A stretch of DNA of 8,785 nt from an uncultured beta proteobacterium (GCA_903843315.1 CAIMPQ010000039.1:1-8785), one strand, 5' to 3'. Numbered from the stretch's first letter, positions 1 through 5,301 are shown. The notes: generated by a model not told the origin, from the letters alone. Translations and numbers: made by a program.

Positions 1-63
1 ATTCCGGAGCACGGGTTCGACCCGAGTGGGAGCAGAAGGCCTAGTAGCTTCAAAACCCTGTAA
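1..63 (+). CDS. 3' end of an upstream gene, possibly tRNA(Ile)-lysidine synthase
   Basis: An open frame runs from the window edge to a TAA at 61-63 and encodes 20 residues beginning IPEHGFDP and ending SSFKTL. That is too short to identify by sequence. The suggestion of tilS (lysidine modification of tRNA-Ile) comes only from the gene order accA-tilS-lysC-tRNA-Ser that I recall from related Burkholderiaceae. The reading frame itself is plausible because it stops 66 bases before lysC on the same strand. It could equally be the tail of another gene. Confidence 0.4.
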   Translation: MPEHGFDPSGSRRPSSFKTL

Positions 64-84
64 AATAAGCCCTTTTTAGACCCT

Positions 85-102
85 CAGGAAACTCATTTCC
101 TG
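85..102 (+). repeat. Hairpin in the lysC leader
   Basis: CAGGAAA (85-91) and TTTCCTG (96-102) form a perfect 7-bp stem with a CTCA loop. No T-run follows, so it is not a typical intrinsic terminator. It sits between the upstream stop codon and lysC and may be an mRNA processing or stability element. The leader is too short for a lysine riboswitch. Confidence 0.45.
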
Positions 103-129
103 TTACAGATAGTTAAATAGACGGTTTTT

Positions 130-1380
130 ATGGCTCTTATCGTTCATAAATATGGTGGCACCTCAATGGGCTCAGTTGAGCGCATTGCCAATGTCGCTAA
201 ACGCGTTGCCAAATGGATGCGTGCAGGTCACCAAGTAGTCGTAGTGCCTTCCGCAATGTCGGGAGAGACAAATCGCCTGCTCGGTCTGGCAAAAGAAATT
301 AATCCAGAAGCGAATCCTCGTGAGTTAGATCAAATTGCCTCTACCGGTGAGCAAGTGAGCTCTGGCTTACTGGCTTTAGCATTAATTCGTGAAGGCATTG
401 ATGCGGTAAGTTATGCAGGCTGGCAGGTGACTGTGCATACTGACTCTGCATTCACTAAAGCGCGCATCAAAAGCATTGATGATAAAAAAATTCTTGCTGA
501 TTTGAATGCTGGAAAAGCGGTTGTAGTTACTGGATTTCAGGGTGTAGATCCTGCAGGTAACATTACTACTTTAGGACGTGGTGGATCAGATACTTCGGCA
601 GTGGCAATGGCTGCTGCTCTAAAAGCCGATGAGTGCTTAATCTATACCGACGTAGATGGTGTGTACACCACTGACCCACGAGTATGTGAAGATGCCCGCC
701 GCCTGGACAAGATTACTTTTGAAGAAATGCTAGAGATGGCGAGCTTGGGCTCAAAGGTATTACAGATTCGCTCAGTTGAGTTTGCAGGTAAGTACAAAGT
801 TAAAACCCGGGTTCTGTCTTCATTGACAGATCCTTTGATGCCTTTAGACATCGAGATGAAGTCAGGCACATTGATTACATTTGAAGAGGACAGCACTATG
901 GAAGCCGCAGCTATTTCCGGCATCGCCTTTGCGCGTGATGAAGCAAAGATTACCGTTTTGGGAGTTCCCGATCGTCCAGGTATCGCTTATCAAATCCTGG
1001 GCCCTATCGCCGACGCCAACATCGACGTAGACATGATCATCCAAAATCAATCAGTTGAAGGTAAGACCGACTTCACCTTCACTGTGCCGCGTGCTGAATA
1101 TCAAAAGGCATTAGATCTACTGAGGAACTCAGTGCAAGCGCACATCGAAGCTAAAGAAATCTCAGGTGATCCTAAGGTTTCTAAGGTTTCAGTAGTGGGC
1201 GTTGGGATGCGCTCACACGTAGGTATTGCAAGCAAAATGTTCCGCACATTATCGGAAGAGGGCATCAACATCCTGATGATCTCTACGAGTGAAATTAAGA
1301 TTTCAGTGGTGATTGACGAGAAATACATGGAATTGGCTGTGCGTGCTTTGCATAAGGCGTTTGAGCTGGACCAGAAGTAA
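130..1380 (+). CDS. lysC: Aspartokinase (aspartate kinase), with regulatory ACT domains
   Basis: Phosphorylates aspartate with ATP to 4-phospho-aspartate in the cytoplasm, the first step toward lysine, threonine, methionine and diaminopimelate. The 416-residue product has the amino-acid kinase fold up to about residue 250. Visible motifs are KYGGTS (7-12), STGEQVSSG (71-79), GRGGSDTSA (149-157, nucleotide/aspartate binding) and YTDVDGVYTTDPR (172-184). Two ACT domains follow (about 266-330 and 350-413), where feedback by lysine and/or threonine normally acts. Length matches the monofunctional C. glutamicum/Pseudomonas type. The ATG at 130 puts the kinase motif at the usual distance from the N terminus, although the ribosome binding site ahead of it is weak (ACGG, 5 bases away). 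An internal start at 898 is described separately. Confidence 0.97.
   Translation: MALIVHKYGGTSMGSVERIANVAKRVAKWMRAGHQVVVVPSAMSGETNRLLGLAKEINPEANPRELDQIASTGEQVSSGLLALALIREGIDAVSYAGWQVTVHTDSAFTKARIKSIDDKKILADLNAGKAVVVTGFQGVDPAGNITTLGRGGSDTSAVAMAAALKADECLIYTDVDGVYTTDPRVCEDARRLDKITFEEMLEMASLGSKVLQIRSVEFAGKYKVKTRVLSSLTDPLMPLDIEMKSGTLITFEEDSTMEAAAISGIAFARDEAKITVLGVPDRPGIAYQILGPIADANIDVDMIIQNQSVEGKTDFTFTVPRAEYQKALDLLRNSVQAHIEAKEISGDPKVSKVSVVGVGMRSHVGIASKMFRTLSEEGINILMISTSEIKISVVIDEKYMELAVRALHKAFELDQK
886..890 (+). promoter_or_regulatory. lysC: Internal ribosome binding site for an aspartokinase beta subunit
   Basis: GAGGA lies 7 bases ahead of an in-frame ATG at 898-900 (Met257 of LysC). Starting there would give a 160-residue protein beginning MEAAAISGIA that contains just the two ACT domains. 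In C. glutamicum the beta subunit starts at the equivalent place with a similar sequence (MEEAVLTGVA), and the enzyme is an alpha2beta2 assembly. The site is better than the one in front of the full-length gene. Use of the start is inferred from this match. Confidence 0.7.
898..1380 (+). CDS. lysC: Aspartokinase beta (regulatory) subunit, in-frame internal product
   Basis: The predicted product is 160 residues, in the same frame and with the same stop as lysC. It consists only of the tandem ACT domains and would pair with the full-length alpha subunit to build the effector-binding interface. The initiating Met corresponds to Met257 of the long form. Evidence is the well-placed GAGGA Shine-Dalgarno sequence and the family precedent of overlapping lysC alpha/beta genes in C. 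glutamicum and B. subtilis. Not every aspartokinase of this class makes a separate beta chain, so this remains a prediction. Confidence 0.6.
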   Translation: MEAAAISGIAFARDEAKITVLGVPDRPGIAYQILGPIADANIDVDMIIQNQSVEGKTDFTFTVPRAEYQKALDLLRNSVQAHIEAKEISGDPKVSKVSVVGVGMRSHVGIASKMFRTLSEEGINILMISTSEIKISVVIDEKYMELAVRALHKAFELDQK

Positions 1381-1392
1381 AACCCATTAAAT

Positions 1393-1426
1393 CCCCTCAG
1401 AAACGGTTATCCGTTAAACTGTGGGG
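1393..1426 (+). repeat. Hairpin between lysC and tRNA-Ser
   Basis: Interrupted stem-loop: CCCC (1393-1396) pairs with GGGG (1423-1426), CAG (1398-1400) with CTG (1419-1421), and AACGG (1402-1406) with CCGTT (1411-1415), closing a TTAT loop. A T/T mismatch and a small bulge interrupt it. No T-run follows. It may be a weak terminator or an RNase processing element, since the tRNA begins only 22 bases later. Confidence 0.5.
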
Positions 1427-1447
1427 CGTTGTAATAGTAAGAAGTAC

Positions 1448-1542
1448 GGAGACGTGGCCGAGCTGGTCGAAGGCACTCCCCTGCTAAGGGAGCATCGGGG
1501 CTAAAACTCTGATCGGAGGTTCGAATCCTCTCGTCTCCGCCA
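1448..1542 (+). tRNA. serT(GCU)-like: tRNA-Ser (anticodon GCU)
   Basis: A complete class II tRNA that reads serine AGC/AGU codons. The acceptor stem is GGAGACG (1448-1454) paired with CGTCTCC (1532-1538), followed by discriminator G1539 and an encoded CCA (1540-1542). The anticodon stem CTCCC/GGGAG encloses the loop CTGCTAA, with the anticodon GCT at 1483-1485. A long variable arm typical of tRNA-Ser spans about 1494-1513 and pairs with some G-U wobble. The T-arm GGAGG-TTCGAAT-CCTCT is canonical. No separate promoter is obvious in the 67 bases after lysC, so co-transcription and processing are possible. Confidence 0.97.
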
Positions 1543-1548
1543 TATTAC

Positions 1549-1585
1549 TATCTAAATCAGTGACTTAGAGTTCATGATTTAGATA
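1549..1585. repeat. Perfect 11-bp inverted repeat just after the tRNA
   Basis: TATCTAAATCA (1549-1559) and TGATTTAGATA (1575-1585) are exact reverse complements around a 15-base centre that can itself pair partly (TGA/TCA). It begins 7 bases after the tRNA CCA. It is AT-rich and has no T-run, so a simple Rho-independent terminator is unlikely. It may be a tRNA 3' processing structure or a protein-binding palindrome. Confidence 0.6.
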
Positions 1586-1972
1586 TGTACCATCCTGTGG
1601 CTTCTATCTCTGCCCTTATATATGGGGTGTTTCCACATACTTGTATGGCAGAAGTCCGCCATTCAGTGATCTTTATCGATTACTAAAATCAGATCCAGCA
1701 AGAGTCCGAGGGGCTAACCCTATGTTTGGGTTAAATATCCCATTAATCATTTGACCAATATCAAATTAATTGGCATTCTAATTGCAACAAATCTTTTGCT
1801 TTGGCTTAATTCTCGTTGAGCCCCTTGTCTGAGATTTGGAGTACAAAAAATATAGGGCAAGGACATCTACTGAACTAGATTCAATGTTGATGCTAGCCTC
1901 ATAATAACTAGACTTAATGCTATACCTTTCTGCTTTTAGGTATATGAAATTAATCGATGTATTTATAAAAAT
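1586..1972. other. Repeat-rich stretch with no convincing gene
   Basis: No reading frame here has both a start and a ribosome binding site. Several short stem-loops are visible: 1621-1639 (TATG.GG/CC.CATA), 1645-1662 (ATGGC/GCCAT), 1715-1733 (TAACCC/GGGTTA, 7-base loop) and 1921-1944 (TATACCT/AGGTATA, 10-base loop). A stop-to-stop frame ending at a TGA at 1752-1754 gives a protein-like tail without a start and may be a gene remnant. The density of hairpins suggests structured RNA or decayed sequence. Confidence 0.4.
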
Positions 1973-1990
1973 ATGGGACGGGATGAGACT

Positions 1991-2296
1991 ATGAAAATAT
2001 CTAAAGTTTTAATTATCGGAGTTGTATTGGCAATCGTTGCCTATTTTGTAATGAATGGCATGAAAAGCAGTTCGGGACCTGATGGCGCCAAACATGGATG
2101 GTTCTCTAAGCTCGATGCCAATGGTGATGGAAAACTTTCCCCAGATGAGCTCAAAGCAATTGATACCAACGGAGATGGAAAAATTTCTGCTGACGAGGCT
2201 AAAGCCTATGGCATACCTGAAGGGCACTTTAATAAATTGGATGTCAATGGAGACGGGTATATCACTCAAGAAGAGATGAAAACGTATGGTGGTTAA
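1991..2296 (+). CDS. Membrane-anchored EF-hand calcium-binding protein
   Basis: The 101-residue protein has an N-terminal hydrophobic segment (about 5-24) acting as an uncleaved anchor or signal. A short polar linker and three canonical EF-hand loops follow at 42-53 (DANGDGKLSPDE), 58-69 (DTNGDGKISADE) and 84-95 (DVNGDGYITQEE). All have Asp at 1, Asn at 3, Asp at 5, Gly at 6 and Glu at 12, so calcium binding is well supported. The domain should face the periplasm. Loops 1 and 2 are separated by only four residues, closer than in a calmodulin-type pair. I chose ATG 1991 over the in-frame ATG at 1973 because GGGA (1980-1983) lies 7 bases ahead of it and MKISKVL makes a normal signal start. The partner or target is unknown. 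Confidence 0.85.
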   Translation: MKISKVLIIGVVLAIVAYFVMNGMKSSSGPDGAKHGWFSKLDANGDGKLSPDELKAIDTNGDGKISADEAKAYGIPEGHFNKLDVNGDGYITQEEMKTYGG

Positions 2297-2339
2297 ATCT
2301 TCTTCGAAGATCTAGCAGTTAGGCGGAGTGCCTTAACTG
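2297..2339 (+). repeat. Two hairpins after the EF-hand gene
   Basis: ATCTTC/GAAGAT (2297-2302 and 2306-2311) begins directly after the stop codon. CAGTTAGGC/GCCTTAACTG (2316-2324 and 2330-2339) is a 9-bp stem with one bulged T and a GGAGT loop. Neither has a following T-run. Together they may end or stabilise the EF-hand transcript. Confidence 0.45.
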
Positions 2340-2373
2340 ACACACCAATCTTTGGGATAACGTTGTAGATTTA

Positions 2374-2480
2374 ATTGGGCGCGAGGACATCAATTGGCAT
2401 GTGATGTTAATTAGTGATGATCTAGCGCCCAATACTCCATATGGATATAGCGCCGTACCCATTTCTAACGCTAGAAATGG
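2374..2480 (+). promoter_or_regulatory. Structured leader ahead of the DUF1345 gene
   Basis: Three inverted repeats follow one another. ATTGGGCGC (2374-2382) pairs with GCGCCCAAT (2425-2433) and encloses ACATCA/TGATGT (2387-2392 and 2402-2407). The palindrome TCCATATGGA covers 2436-2445. CCATTTCTA (2459-2467) pairs with TAGAAATGG (2472-2480) around ACGC, and this last arm buries the in-frame ATG at 2477. If the gene starts at 2510, all of this is untranslated leader and could be a cis-acting RNA or operator region. It matches no riboswitch class I recognise. Confidence 0.4.
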
Positions 2481-3181
2481 CATTCAAAAAGAATTTTATT
2501 GTGGTCAAGATGGAAGATAAGGCTGTAAATTTTCACTGGTTATTAATTAAGGCAAAGCCTAGGCTTTTATACGCCATTCTTGTAGGCATCGTGACCTACT
2601 TTCTTCTTCATGACCACTACCTGTCAACCCGTTTTTTGATAGCCTGGAGTGCAGCGTCAGCAACCTATCTCATTTTGGTATTTGTGATGATGCAGTATTT
2701 CAATAGAAAAAAAATATCTCATCTGAGCGCACGACAAGACGATGGTCAATTGCTGATCTATATTATTTCTTTGTTAGCAAGCGGAGTAAGTTTGGTTGCT
2801 ATTTTTATTCATGTGGGAAGCGTTGGTGAAATCCCAATGAAGGAGCGGGTGCTTGGAGTATTGATGACAGGGATAACCTTCGCTATTTCCTGGATGGTTT
2901 TACACACTGCTTATGCTCTGCATTACGCCCATGCTTACTATGCTTGCTTAAAAGAGCCACCTGAACTCACCCCTTTAATCTTTTTGGGAACTAGGAACCC
3001 GGCCTACTCGGATTTTTTTCATTTCTCGGTTGTGATTGGCATGACGTGTCAAACTGCCGACATCATTATTGTTGAGCCAAAAATTCGAAACTTAGTCACA
3101 ACCCATAGCCTTCTATCTTTTGTATTTAATGCGACCCTCCTGGGCCTCACTATGAGCCTGGTGGGCGGCCTCTTATCCTAG
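2441..3181 (+). CDS. DUF1345 family multi-pass membrane protein
   Basis: Inner-membrane protein of a family with no assigned function. Six hydrophobic segments are visible at roughly 41-56, 63-86, 104-126, 137-162, 190-210 and 219-245. Family hallmarks are HTAYALHYAHAYY (155-167), SDFFHFSVVIGMTCQTAD (190-207) and HSLLSFVFN (222-230). The longest form is 246 residues, about 20-30 longer than I expect. In-frame ATGs at 2477 and 2510 are alternatives, and none of the three has a good Shine-Dalgarno sequence. The 2510 start (223 residues) fits the family length and leaves the upstream inverted repeats as leader. A DUF1622 gene follows 47 bases later on the same strand. The family call is secure; the start and function are not. 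Confidence 0.88.
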   Translation: MDIAPYPFLTLEMAFKKNFIVVKMEDKAVNFHWLLIKAKPRLLYAILVGIVTYFLLHDHYLSTRFLIAWSAASATYLILVFVMMQYFNRKKISHLSARQDDGQLLIYIISLLASGVSLVAIFIHVGSVGEIPMKERVLGVLMTGITFAISWMVLHTAYALHYAHAYYACLKEPPELTPLIFLGTRNPAYSDFFHFSVVIGMTCQTADIIIVEPKIRNLVTTHSLLSFVFNATLLGLTMSLVGGLLS

Positions 3182-3228
3182 TCATGTGCGATTACTTTGA
3201 TCATCTTCGCTTTAAAGGAATCTAAATC

Positions 3229-3576
3229 ATGGATCAAATAGAGATCATTCGGGGTGTTAGCGATGTGATGGACGCAATAGGGGTCTCCGTTGTGTCCATC
3301 GGAGTTCTTTGGGGCCTATTGTGTTTTGCTAAAGCATTAATTACCCAGTCATCAGATGTTGCATACAAGACGTTTCGTGTTCAGATTGTCCGTTCATTAA
3401 TTCTGGGGCTAGAGATATTGGTGGCGGGAGATGTCATTCGAACCGTGGCAATTAGCCCTACCTTAACCAGTGTGGCGGTTTTAGGCGCCATCGTGCTGAT
3501 CCGCTGCTTCTTAAGCTGGTCCTTAACTCTGGAAATCGATGGCCGCTGGCCCTGGCAGCCCCCTAGAAACGGGTAA
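3229..3576 (+). CDS. DUF1622 family small membrane protein
   Basis: A 115-residue inner-membrane protein with three hydrophobic segments (about 17-37, 54-72 and 80-98). It carries the family's conserved stretch from VRSLILGLEILVAGDVIRTV to IRCFLSWSLTLEIDGRWPWQ near the C terminus. The function of the family is unknown. The start is well supported by AAAGGAA (3214-3220) about 8 bases ahead of ATG 3229. The 47-base gap after the DUF1345 gene contains no terminator, so the two are probably co-transcribed and may act together in the membrane. Confidence 0.9.
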   Translation: MDQIEIIRGVSDVMDAIGVSVVSIGVLWGLLCFAKALITQSSDVAYKTFRVQIVRSLILGLEILVAGDVIRTVAISPTLTSVAVLGAIVLIRCFLSWSLTLEIDGRWPWQPPRNG

Positions 3577-3611
3577 TTAAGCTATCTGCTTGAATTCACC
3601 GTATCGATTTA

Positions 3612-3623
3612 GTCAGATCTGAC
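3612..3623. repeat. 12-bp perfect palindrome
   Basis: GTCAGATCTGAC is a complete palindrome 36 bases after the DUF1622 stop codon, in the 264-base gap before the phasin gene. It may be a dimeric regulator site, but it lies about 140 bases upstream of the predicted phasin promoter and could be chance. Confidence 0.35.
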
Positions 3624-3762
3624 GAATTGCTAAAGAAGGGTGGCTTAGGAGTAATTTGCCGATCAAAAATTAAATCCCTATTAAATACAATGGGTTAAAC
3701 CTAATTTTGTTGTTTATTTTCCATAACAGTTCAATTATTTATATATTTTTTGTAGATTTATG

Positions 3763-3791
3763 TTGCAATGCCGCAAATTACTTCTTAAAAT
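3763..3791 (+). promoter_or_regulatory. Sigma70-type promoter of the phasin gene
   Basis: TTGCAA (3763-3768) as -35 and TAAAAT (3786-3791) as -10 are separated by exactly 17 bases. Very AT-rich DNA upstream (about 3710-3760) could act as an UP element. Predicted transcription starts near 3798, giving a leader of roughly 43 bases with AGGA (3829-3832) 8 bases before the phasin ATG. Confidence 0.7.
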
Positions 3792-3803
3792 GGTGCATCG
3801 CAA
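3763..3803. promoter_or_regulatory. Candidate operator overlapping the phasin promoter (PhaR-like)
   Basis: TTGCAATGC (3763-3771) covers the -35 box and GCATCGCAA (3795-3803) covers the predicted transcription start. They are inverted copies of TTGCRATGC with one mismatch. PhaR repressors of polyhydroxyalkanoate metabolism are known to bind TGC-rich sites at phasin promoters, in C. necator near both the -35 region and the start point. The arrangement here fits that, but assignment to PhaR is inference because no phaR gene lies in the window. Confidence 0.55.
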
Positions 3804-3840
3804 TAAAATTTAACAATTAACTTAAGTTAGGAAAAATATC

Positions 3841-4416
3841 ATGTTTCAAAACCAATTAAACGACCAATTCGCTACAGCACAAGCTAAAGCTATCGAAACA
3901 GCTAAACACTTAGCTCAAGTAGCTGTTGAAAGTGCACAAGAATTAGCTGAAATCAACCAAGCTGCTGCTAAAGATGCTTTAGTTGTTGCTCAAGATACAA
4001 GCACACAATTATTGGCTATTAAAGACCCACAAGAATTGGCTAAGTTAGCTCAGCCTGAAGCTGCTCAAGAAGTTGCTAAGTATGCTGCTGCTTACCAAGC
4101 TAAAGTAAACAAAGTAGTTCGTAACGGTAACAAAGAAGTTGCTCAAGTAGTTGACGCTTCTATCGATGACGCACGTGCTGATTTGGTTAAGTTCGTTAAA
4201 GAAGCTACTAAGTCTGCTCCTGCTGGTTCTGAGGCATTTGTATCTGCTTTCAAAACTGCATTTGATTCTTCAATTCAACAATTTGACCAAGTTCGCGCTA
4301 CAGCTACTGATGCTTTCGCAAACTTTGAGAAAAGTGTTGACGCTGCTTTGGCAAACATTCAAGGCCAATACGGTGTTGCTAAGCCTGCTGCAAAAACAAC
4401 CCGTAAAGCTGTTTAA
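3841..4416 (+). CDS. phaP: Phasin, polyhydroxyalkanoate granule surface protein
   Basis: Phasins coat the surface of polyhydroxyalkanoate storage granules and control their number and size. The 191-residue protein is Ala/Gln/Lys/Glu-rich, lacks cysteine and membrane segments, and is predicted to be almost wholly amphipathic helix. That is typical of the Phasin_2/PhaP family of Burkholderiales (about 180-195 residues). The N terminus MFQNQLNDQFATAQAKA and the basic tail PAAKTTRKAV fit family members. The start has AGGA 8 bases upstream. Every alanine codon is GCT or GCA, indicating very high expression and unlike the mixed use in neighbouring genes. It has its own promoter and terminator, so it is monocistronic. 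No pha synthesis gene is nearby. Confidence 0.92.
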   Translation: MFQNQLNDQFATAQAKAIETAKHLAQVAVESAQELAEINQAAAKDALVVAQDTSTQLLAIKDPQELAKLAQPEAAQEVAKYAAAYQAKVNKVVRNGNKEVAQVVDASIDDARADLVKFVKEATKSAPAGSEAFVSAFKTAFDSSIQQFDQVRATATDAFANFEKSVDAALANIQGQYGVAKPAAKTTRKAV

Positions 4417-4436
4417 TTCAGTTTTACTCTAGTTGT

Positions 4437-4464
4437 TAAAAAGCCACCTTCGGGTGGCTTTTTT
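4437..4464 (+). terminator. Intrinsic terminator of the phasin gene
   Basis: GCCACC (4443-4448), TTCG tetraloop, GGTGGC (4453-4458) and a run of six T, flanked upstream by A-residues that extend the stem. It lies 20 bases after the phasin stop codon and is a textbook Rho-independent terminator. Confidence 0.96.
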
Positions 4465-4504
4465 ATTACCCATGCGCTTATCAGAGCGAGGCCCATCAGC
4501 AAAG

Positions 4505-4535
4505 ACAAAAATAAAGGGGCTGTTAGCCCCTTTAT
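4505..4535 (-). terminator. Intrinsic terminator of the minus-strand lipoprotein gene
   Basis: ATAAAGGGGCT (4511-4521) and AGCCCCTTTAT (4525-4535) form an 11-bp perfect stem with a 3-base loop. Read on the minus strand, the stem ends in TTTATTTTTGTCTTT, a good T-run, 34 bases after the lipoprotein stop codon. On the plus strand the T-run is poorer. Confidence 0.88.
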
Positions 4536-4568
4536 CTATCTGACTTCACAAGGAATGTGACGAATTAA

Positions 4569-5108
4569 TTAGTAATTAGTTCCATCAACTGCCTTTAAGT
4601 AGCCCTTGATGTATTGCGAGGGTACGAAGACATCGGTTGTCACGCCAGTTTTAGAGGAGACAGTGAGCTTGAATCCATTTTTTACGCGGTCTTTTAAGAA
4701 GGCATCGGTTAACTGGATGGATAGCAATTCTTTGAACATACATCCCCTGTCTTCACATACGCCAGCTTCTCTTGAGATGACTTTAAATGAGGTAGCGGGG
4801 CTGGTCTCCAACACTGCTGAATCGTAGTAGCGCCATTGCGAGTAATACGTCAGCATGACAACGAGTTCGTAGGATTTAGCGCCATCCTTAGACTGCGTGC
4901 TTCTTAAATTGAACATCTCGTACGTATTGTTGGCATCCATCGTATTGATAGGAGGGCCAACGTAGGTTTTTTGTCCGGCAACTGCACTTGAGCTAACCAT
5001 CGTTGCCTGATACACATCATTTACTTCCCAGGCGCTCACTACCCTGTCGTTATTGTTACAGGCCATTAGCCCAATGCCTACTAATAGTAATAAAACAATG
5101 CGGTACAT
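4569..5108 (-). CDS. Predicted lipoprotein of unknown function
   Basis: The 179-residue protein begins with a lipoprotein signal peptide: Arg at 3, hydrophobic core 4-13, then lipobox LMAC (14-17) with Cys17 as the lipidation site and a polar NNND after it. Asn at +2 argues for outer-membrane rather than inner-membrane retention. The mature part is mostly beta-prone and has a close Cys pair in VCEDRGCMF, possibly a disulfide. I recognise no family. The start is secure: AGGAG (plus-strand 5116-5120) sits 7 bases ahead of the ATG. It is monocistronic with its own terminator and divergent from the 5302 gene. It is probably a lineage-specific envelope protein. Confidence 0.85.
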   Translation of the reverse strand: MYRIVLLLLVGIGLMACNNNDRVVSAWEVNDVYQATMVSSSAVAGQKTYVGPPINTMDANNTYEMFNLRSTQSKDGAKSYELVVMLTYYSQWRYYDSAVLETSPATSFKVISREAGVCEDRGCMFKELLSIQLTDAFLKDRVKNGFKLTVSSKTGVTTDVFVPSQYIKGYLKAVDGTNY

Positions 5109-5251
5109 TTTTTAGCTCCTTTTGACCCTTTGAATCATACCTTGTCTACCTTGGACCATCTGCTTTGCCTCAATTCTGGGTAGCAATGACCAGACTTTTC
5201 CACAAATTGACTGAATTCATACCATCTAGGTGTTTTTCCTATATAACTAAA

Positions 5252-5270
5252 CTTCACAACTTCACAACTT
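5252..5270. repeat. Tandem 8-bp repeat CTTCACAA at a promoter
   Basis: CTTCACAA occurs at 5252-5259 and 5260-5267, followed by a third partial CTT (5268-5270). The first copy overlaps the predicted -35 of the downstream gene. It may be a direct-repeat operator, for example for the HTH protein encoded just downstream, or a slippage product. Confidence 0.5.
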
Positions 5271-5282
5271 CTGTAGTATAGT
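5253..5282 (+). promoter_or_regulatory. Predicted promoter of the HTH/zinc-knuckle unit
   Basis: TTCACA (5253-5258) and TATAGT (5277-5282) each match the sigma70 consensus at five of six positions, with an 18-base spacer. Transcription would start near 5289, only a few bases before the strong ribosome site GGGAGG at 5292-5297. A TTGACA at 5284-5289 is too close to the gene to serve as its -35. Confidence 0.5.
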
Positions 5283-5301
5283 GTTGACATTGGGAGGTTA
5301 A

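Noticed and set aside
10..30. CGGG-TTCGA-CCCG resembles a tRNA T-arm
   Set aside because: With the required 7-base loop the stem does not pair, and no acceptor stem, anticodon arm or CCA is present. The sequence reads as the coding end of the upstream gene.
1448..1542. tRNA-Ser as an integration site with a second attachment copy in the window
   Set aside because: No second copy of the tRNA 3' end (TCGTCTCCGCCA) and no integrase were seen in this window.
1585..1686. 33-codon open frame starting ATG 1585
   Set aside because: No ribosome binding site, overlaps the tRNA-proximal inverted repeat, and no recognisable protein features.
1973..1990. ATG 1973 as start of the EF-hand gene
   Set aside because: No Shine-Dalgarno sequence upstream, and it would add charged residues (GRDET) before the signal; ATG 1991 has GGGA at 7 bases.
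4151..4432. Leu-rich open frame inside the phasin gene
   Set aside because: It is a frame-shifted shadow of the strongly biased phasin codons (GCT read as CTT/CTG-type leucines) with no ribosome site.
5284..5289. TTGACA as a -35 box for the HTH gene
   Set aside because: It lies 13 bases from the start codon, so its -10 would fall inside the coding region.
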